A stretch of 64,000 nucleotides of DNA from Pseudoxanthomonas helianthi (GTDB taxonomy: Bacteria; Pseudomonadota; Gammaproteobacteria; Xanthomonadales; Xanthomonadaceae). The stretch is from contig NZ_JAGKTC010000002.1 of NCBI RefSeq assembly GCF_017939625.1, positions 349,072-413,071 on the forward strand, in the 5' to 3' direction. This document shows, one piece after another, positions 60,956 through 64,000 of this stretch. Every line of letters begins with the position of its first letter. Position 1 is the stretch's first letter. The position numbers and the translations under genes are program-made. The notes beneath the pieces were generated by a model. It was not told the DNA's origin and did not search any database. It was given only the letters and a program-made list of their open reading frames with translations.

Positions 60956-61921
60956 TCAGGCCAGGCGCGCGGCGATGCTGTCGCGCAGGGCGTGCAGGTC
61001 CTTGGCGAAGATCTCGATGCCGGTGGACAGCTTTTCCTTCGCCATGGCGTCCGCGTCCAGCGCGGCGGCGTAGCCTGCGGCGGTGACGGGCGCGTAGTCG
61101 CCCGGGACCGCAGCGCCCGGGGTCAGCTTGCGCGGCAGTTCGCCGTGGTCGGCGTCGAGCTTTTCCAGCAGGTCGGGCGAAATGGTCAGGCGGTCGCAGC
61201 CGGCCAGCGCTTCGATCTGCGCGGTCGAACGGAACGACGCGCCCATCACCACCGTCGCGTGGCCGCGCTTCTTGAATTCGGCATAGACGCCGCGCACGAA
61301 CTTCACGCCCGGATCTTCGTCGATGTTCGCGGGCACCTGGCCGTTGGCCACGTACCAGTCGAGGATGCGGCCGACGAAGGGCGAGATCAGGAACGCGCCG
61401 GCTTCCGCGCAGGCCAGCGCCTGCGCGGGGTTGAAGATCAGGGTCAGATTGCAGTCGATGCCCTCGGCCTGCAGCTGGCGCGCGGCTTCGACGCCTTCCC
61501 AGGTCGCCGCGACCTTGATCAGCACGCGATCCTTCGCCACGCCGCGTTCGGCGTACATGGCGATGAACTTGCGCGCCTTGGCCACGGTGGCGGCGGTGTC
61601 GTGGGCGAGGTCGGCGTCGACCTCGGTGGAAACGCGGCCGGGGATCAGCGCGCTGAGCATGGCGCCGACGCCGACGGTCAGGCGGTCGGCGACTTCGTTG
61701 ACCACCGCGGCCCTGTCGCCGCCCTGGGCGCGCGCCCAGGCGAGTTCGCGTTCGATCAGTTCGGCGTACACCGGCAGGTCCAGCGCCTTCTTCACCAGCG
61801 TGGGGTTGGTCGTGCAATCGACCGGCTTGAGCCGCTTGATCGCGTCGTAATCGCCGGTGTCGGCGACGACCACGGACAGTTCGCGCAGTTGCTGGAGCTT
61901 GGAGGGGGCGGATGCGTTCAT
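60956..61921 (-). CDS. tal: Transaldolase
   Basis: It moves a dihydroxyacetone unit between sugar phosphates in the pentose phosphate pathway. The 321 residues have the TalB-type N terminus ([24 protein letters not shown] quoted in two: [19 protein letters not shown]), Schiff-base Lys136 in [11 protein letters not shown] and [11 protein letters not shown]. The ATG at 61921 is the conserved start. Confidence 0.95.
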   Translation of the reverse strand: MNASAPSKLQQLRELSVVVADTGDYDAIKRLKPVDCTTNPTLVKKALDLPVYAELIERELAWARAQGGDRAAVVNEVADRLTVGVGAMLSALIPGRVSTEVDADLAHDTAATVAKARKFIAMYAERGVAKDRVLIKVAATWEGVEAARQLQAEGIDCNLTLIFNPAQALACAEAGAFLISPFVGRILDWYVANGQVPANIDEDPGVKFVRGVYAEFKKRGHATVVMGASFRSTAQIEALAGCDRLTISPDLLEKLDADHGELPRKLTPGAAVPGDYAPVTAAGYAAALDADAMAKEKLSTGIEIFAKDLHALRDSIAARLA

Positions 61922-62011
61922 GCGTTCGGAGAAGTGGAGGGAACGGGATGCACAAGTATGCCCTGTCCCGTGGCGCGGATCGGCCACGGAAAAGTGCTTT
62001 CTGCGTGCGGA

Positions 62012-62443
62012 TCAGCGGTGCAGGTCGCCGCTGGCTTCGGGTTGGTAGTCGATTCCGGTCACGCGCAGGCGCAGGGCACGGCCGCCCGGCGCGTTCCAGT
62101 CGATGCTCTGGCCGACCGACAGGCCGAGCAGGGCGCTGCCGACGGGGGCCAGCACGGAGACGCGGCCTTTCTCGACTTCGGCTTCGTTCGGATAGACCAG
62201 GGTCAGGCGATGGATTTCGCCGGAAAGTTCGTCGCGGCATTCCACCCGCGAATGCATCGTCACCACGTCGCCGGGCATGTCTTCCGGCGCGCGCACCTCG
62301 GCGCGGTTGAGTTCGTCCATCAACGCGAGGGCGGCGGGGTGGCGGCGCAGCACCGGCGTGTCCAGCAGGGCTTCCAGCCGGGCGAAGTCGCGGCTGGAAA
62401 CGATCAACGAAGGCGGCAGGCCGCTGACGGGAAGGGTCGACAT
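62012..62443 (-). CDS. rnk: Regulator of nucleoside diphosphate kinase (Rnk), GreA-like
   Basis: The 143-residue protein has an N-terminal coil (SSRDFARLEALLD) and a C-terminal GreA/FKBP-like domain (GDVVTMHSRVECRDE, VSVLAPVGSALLGLSVGQSIDW). Rnk proteins bind RNA polymerase in the secondary channel without cleaving RNA and affect NTP pools. GAGGAACC precedes the ATG at 62443. It is divergent from the ArsR operon. Confidence 0.88.
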   Translation of the reverse strand: MSTLPVSGLPPSLIVSSRDFARLEALLDTPVLRRHPAALALMDELNRAEVRAPEDMPGDVVTMHSRVECRDELSGEIHRLTLVYPNEAEVEKGRVSVLAPVGSALLGLSVGQSIDWNAPGGRALRLRVTGIDYQPEASGDLHR

Positions 62444-62586
62444 GGGAGGTTCCTCTTGTTTTTGATGGGCGCAGAAAAGGAAACGGGCGACGCGTCGCCG
62501 CGCCGCCCATCGGATTCCTGATTTGCAGGGCAACCGTAGCCCGGTTGTGCGCCCGGTTCAAGCCGGGGCTGAACGGCGAAAAATAT

Positions 62587-62602
62587 TCAACCAAACCGTT
62601 GA
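62587..62602. promoter_or_regulatory. Putative ArsR operator O1
   Basis: TCAACCAAACCGTTGA is an inverted repeat with 5-bp half sites TCAAC/GTTGA. It overlaps the -35 box at 62599 and lies 39 bases (start to start) upstream of a second copy. Confidence 0.6.
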
Positions 62603-62626
62603 CAATCGTCCGGGCCGGCGTATATT
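62599..62626 (+). promoter_or_regulatory. Strong promoter of the arsR-SRPBCC operon
   Basis: TTGACA at 62599-62604 and TATATT at 62621-62626 are separated by 16 bases. The -10 ends seven bases before the ATG at 62634, with no ribosome-binding site between, so the mRNA is probably leaderless. Operators overlap both ends of the promoter. Confidence 0.7.
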
Positions 62627-62641
62627 CAACCTTATGGTTGA
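62626..62641. promoter_or_regulatory. Putative ArsR operator O2 covering the start codon
   Basis: TCAACCTTATGGTTGA is an inverted repeat with 6-bp half sites TCAACC/GGTTGA; the start codon of the ArsR gene lies within it. A repressor bound here would cover the transcription start. Confidence 0.65.
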
Positions 62642-63050
62642 CAAATACCCGAATCGCCGCGACGCCCAGCTGCTCGACAGCGTGTTCCACGCCCTGGCCG
62701 ATCCCACCCGGCGCGCGATGCTGAACGACCTGGCCGCAGGCCCATGCACGGTCGGCGAGCTGGCCGCGCCGTTCGACATCTCGCTGGCCGGCGCGTCCAA
62801 GCACATCCAGGTGCTGGAACGCGCCGGACTGATCCAGCGCGAAGTGCAGGGACGCGTGCATACCTGCCGGCTCGACGCGCGGCCGCTGCACATGGGCGCG
62901 GAATGGATGCGCCACTACGAACGCTTCTGGACCCGCAAGCTCGACGCCCTCGAAGCCCTGCTCAAGGCCGAGGACGCCGCCACCAAGCCCGCCGACGGAC
63001 GCACGGCCAAGCCGGCGCGCAAACCCCGCAACCCACGGAGCAAGCCATGA
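62634..63050 (+). CDS. ArsR/SmtB-family repressor
   Basis: The 138-residue winged-helix regulator has HALADPTRRAMLNDLAAGP, FDISLAGASKHIQVLERAGLI and VQGRVHTCRLDARPL. No metal-binding Cys pair (ELCVCDL type) is present, so it belongs to the ArsR group linked with SRPBCC proteins rather than to metal sensors. The basic, Lys/Pro-rich tail after residue 120 is extra. It overlaps the next gene by ATGA. Autoregulation is inferred from the operator repeats. Confidence 0.88.
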   Translation: MVDKYPNRRDAQLLDSVFHALADPTRRAMLNDLAAGPCTVGELAAPFDISLAGASKHIQVLERAGLIQREVQGRVHTCRLDARPLHMGAEWMRHYERFWTRKLDALEALLKAEDAATKPADGRTAKPARKPRNPRSKP

Positions 63051-63583
63051 ACATCGCCATCACCCCCGAAGCCGATTACGGCACCGTGACCGCGCCCGGC
63101 ACCGTGCGCATCCAGCGCCTGCTGCCCGGCCCGATCGAACGCATCTGGTCCTACCTCACCGACGGCGAGTTGCGCCGGCAATGGCTGGCCGCGGGCGACA
63201 TGTCGCCGCAGGCCGGTTCGTCGTTCGAACTGGTCTGGCGCAACGACGAGCTGACCGATCCGCCCGGCAACAAGCCGGCGAATTTCGGCGAAGAACACCG
63301 GATGCAAAGCCGCATCGTCGAATTCGATCCGCCGCGCCGGCTGGTGTTCACCTGGGGCGACAGCGGCAAGGTCGCCTTCGACCTCGAGCGCCACGGCGAC
63401 AAGGTCATGCTGACCGTGCTGCACGAAGGCATCTCCGACCGCAACAACATGCTGATGATCGGCGCCGGCTGGCACATGCACATCAACGTGCTGGAAGCGC
63501 GCGTCGGCGGGCGCGAGACCGAGCCGTTCTGGGACGGCTGGCAGCGCCTGCGCGGCGAATACGAGCGGCGCCTGTCGGCCTGA
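63047..63583 (+). CDS. SRPBCC (AHSA1-type) domain protein 1
   Basis: The 178-residue protein has a START/Bet v1-like helix-grip fold: VRIQRLLPGPIERIWSYLTDGELRRQWL (in parts: LLPGPIERIWSYLTDGE), RIVEFDPPRRLVFTW and GWHMHINVLEARV with a large C-terminal helix. Such proteins bind hydrophobic ligands; function unknown. It is co-translated with the ArsR gene and followed 26 bases later by a second SRPBCC gene. Confidence 0.85.
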   Translation: MNIAITPEADYGTVTAPGTVRIQRLLPGPIERIWSYLTDGELRRQWLAAGDMSPQAGSSFELVWRNDELTDPPGNKPANFGEEHRMQSRIVEFDPPRRLVFTWGDSGKVAFDLERHGDKVMLTVLHEGISDRNNMLMIGAGWHMHINVLEARVGGRETEPFWDGWQRLRGEYERRLSA

Positions 63584-63609
63584 TCGATCGAATACCCGGA
63601 GAACAATCC

Positions 63610-64000
63610 ATGGTCGATATCCTGCATCGGGTCGGCATCGTGTCGGCCCCGGAATCCGTTTACGCCGCGCTGACCACGCAACGCGGCCTGTCCGGCTGGT
63701 GGACGGACCAGGTGGACGGCGAGGGCGCCGTCGGCGACACCGTGCACTTCCGGTTCGGCGAGCACGGCTTCTTCGACATGGAGGTGCTGGAAGCCGTGCC
63801 GGGCAAGCGCGCGCTGTGGCGGGTCGTCGATGGCCCGCAGGAATGGATCGGTACCCAGGTGTCGTGGGACCTGCGCCGCGAAGGCGACTACACCATCGTC
63901 TTGCTCAGGCATGCAGGCTGGAAGGAGCCGGTCGAGTTCATGCATCACTGCAGCACCAAGTGGGCGGTGTTCCTGCTCAGCCTGAAACAGCTGGTCGAAA
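63610..64000 (+). CDS. SRPBCC (AHSA1-type) domain protein 2, partial at the window end
   Basis: The frame is open from the ATG at 63610 to the last base (130 codons) and the stop lies outside. The N-terminal helix-grip features are ILHRVGIVSAPESVYAALTTQRGLSGWWTDQV (in parts: GIVSAPESVYAALTT, GLSGWWTDQV), HFRFGEHGFFDMEV and SWDLRREGDYTIVLLRHAGW. CGGAGAAC before the ATG acts as ribosome-binding site. It probably forms one operon with the ArsR gene and the first SRPBCC gene. Confidence 0.85.
   Translation, partial: MVDILHRVGIVSAPESVYAALTTQRGLSGWWTDQVDGEGAVGDTVHFRFGEHGFFDMEVLEAVPGKRALWRVVDGPQEWIGTQVSWDLRREGDYTIVLLRHAGWKEPVEFMHHCSTKWAVFLLSLKQLVE

Overview
The window is GC-rich (by eye about two-thirds G+C, with strong G/C at third codon positions) and carries a gene set typical of the Xanthomonadaceae/Lysobacteraceae (Lysobacter, Luteimonas, Thermomonas and relatives). 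The markers are gshB-tonB next to pilG, a Pil-Chp cluster without pilK, the lptD-surA-pdxA-rsmA-apaG-apaH block, lgt-thyA-folA, and many short palindromic repeats beginning GTAGGAGC or GTGGGAGC. The genus cannot be fixed from this sequence alone. Everything here comes from reading the sequence; no database search was run.

Layout. 1-590: the tail of a chromosomal-integron-like cassette region, with a small membrane-protein cassette followed by two decayed attC-like sites. 645-4454: a secreted CocE/NonD-family hydrolase, a TonB-type protein and glutathione synthase. 4626-15340: the twitching chemosensory cluster pilG-pilH-pilI-pilJ-chpA-(cheB-like)-chpC, driven from a good promoter at 4548. 15393-16750: OsmC-like, L,D-transpeptidase-fold and EF-hand proteins. 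16784-21667: rsmE, bioA, nudE, cysQ, mazG. 21658-26156: two DUF4242 proteins, a large LuxR-type ATPase regulator and two small membrane proteins. 26261-31949: a two-component system followed by a MacA/MacB-type exporter. 32137-35985: isoaspartyl peptidase, a low-GC Sel1-like gene, an SGNH lipoprotein, diacylglycerol kinase and TerC. 36085-38154: LemA plus two TPM-domain proteins. 38224-40419: lgt-thyA-folA. 40494-47569: the lptD-to-apaH operon on the minus strand. 47704-50130: a histone-deacetylase-like hydrolase, a PduO-type cobalamin adenosyltransferase and a membrane protein. 50276-52656: two UbiH-family monooxygenases. 52767-57787: an unrecognised protein, rlmM, a deaminase, a Cys-rich lipoprotein and glnS. 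57893-60172: a GST, a DUF2007 protein, msrA and a REP-associated tyrosine transposase (RAYT). 60292-62443: a hypothetical protein, transaldolase and rnk. 62634-64000: an ArsR regulator with two SRPBCC proteins, the last one cut by the window edge.

How the genes work together. The Pil-Chp cluster should control type IV pilus twitching, but its adaptation arm looks lost: no CheR/PilK gene is present and the CheB-like protein has lost all three catalytic residues. The lptD-surA pair handles outer-membrane biogenesis. lgt serves lipoproteins, of which three candidates are encoded here, and thyA-folA make dTMP and recycle folate.

Part 2 points most worth checking: the attC-like array end; the CheB pseudoenzyme; a Spy/CpxP-like helical insertion in the MacA-type adaptor; an autoregulated, probably leaderless ArsR promoter with two operators; a mosaic folA; a RAYT gene bracketed by identical inverted REPs; and a recurring pattern in which REP heads supply the stop codons of neighbouring genes.
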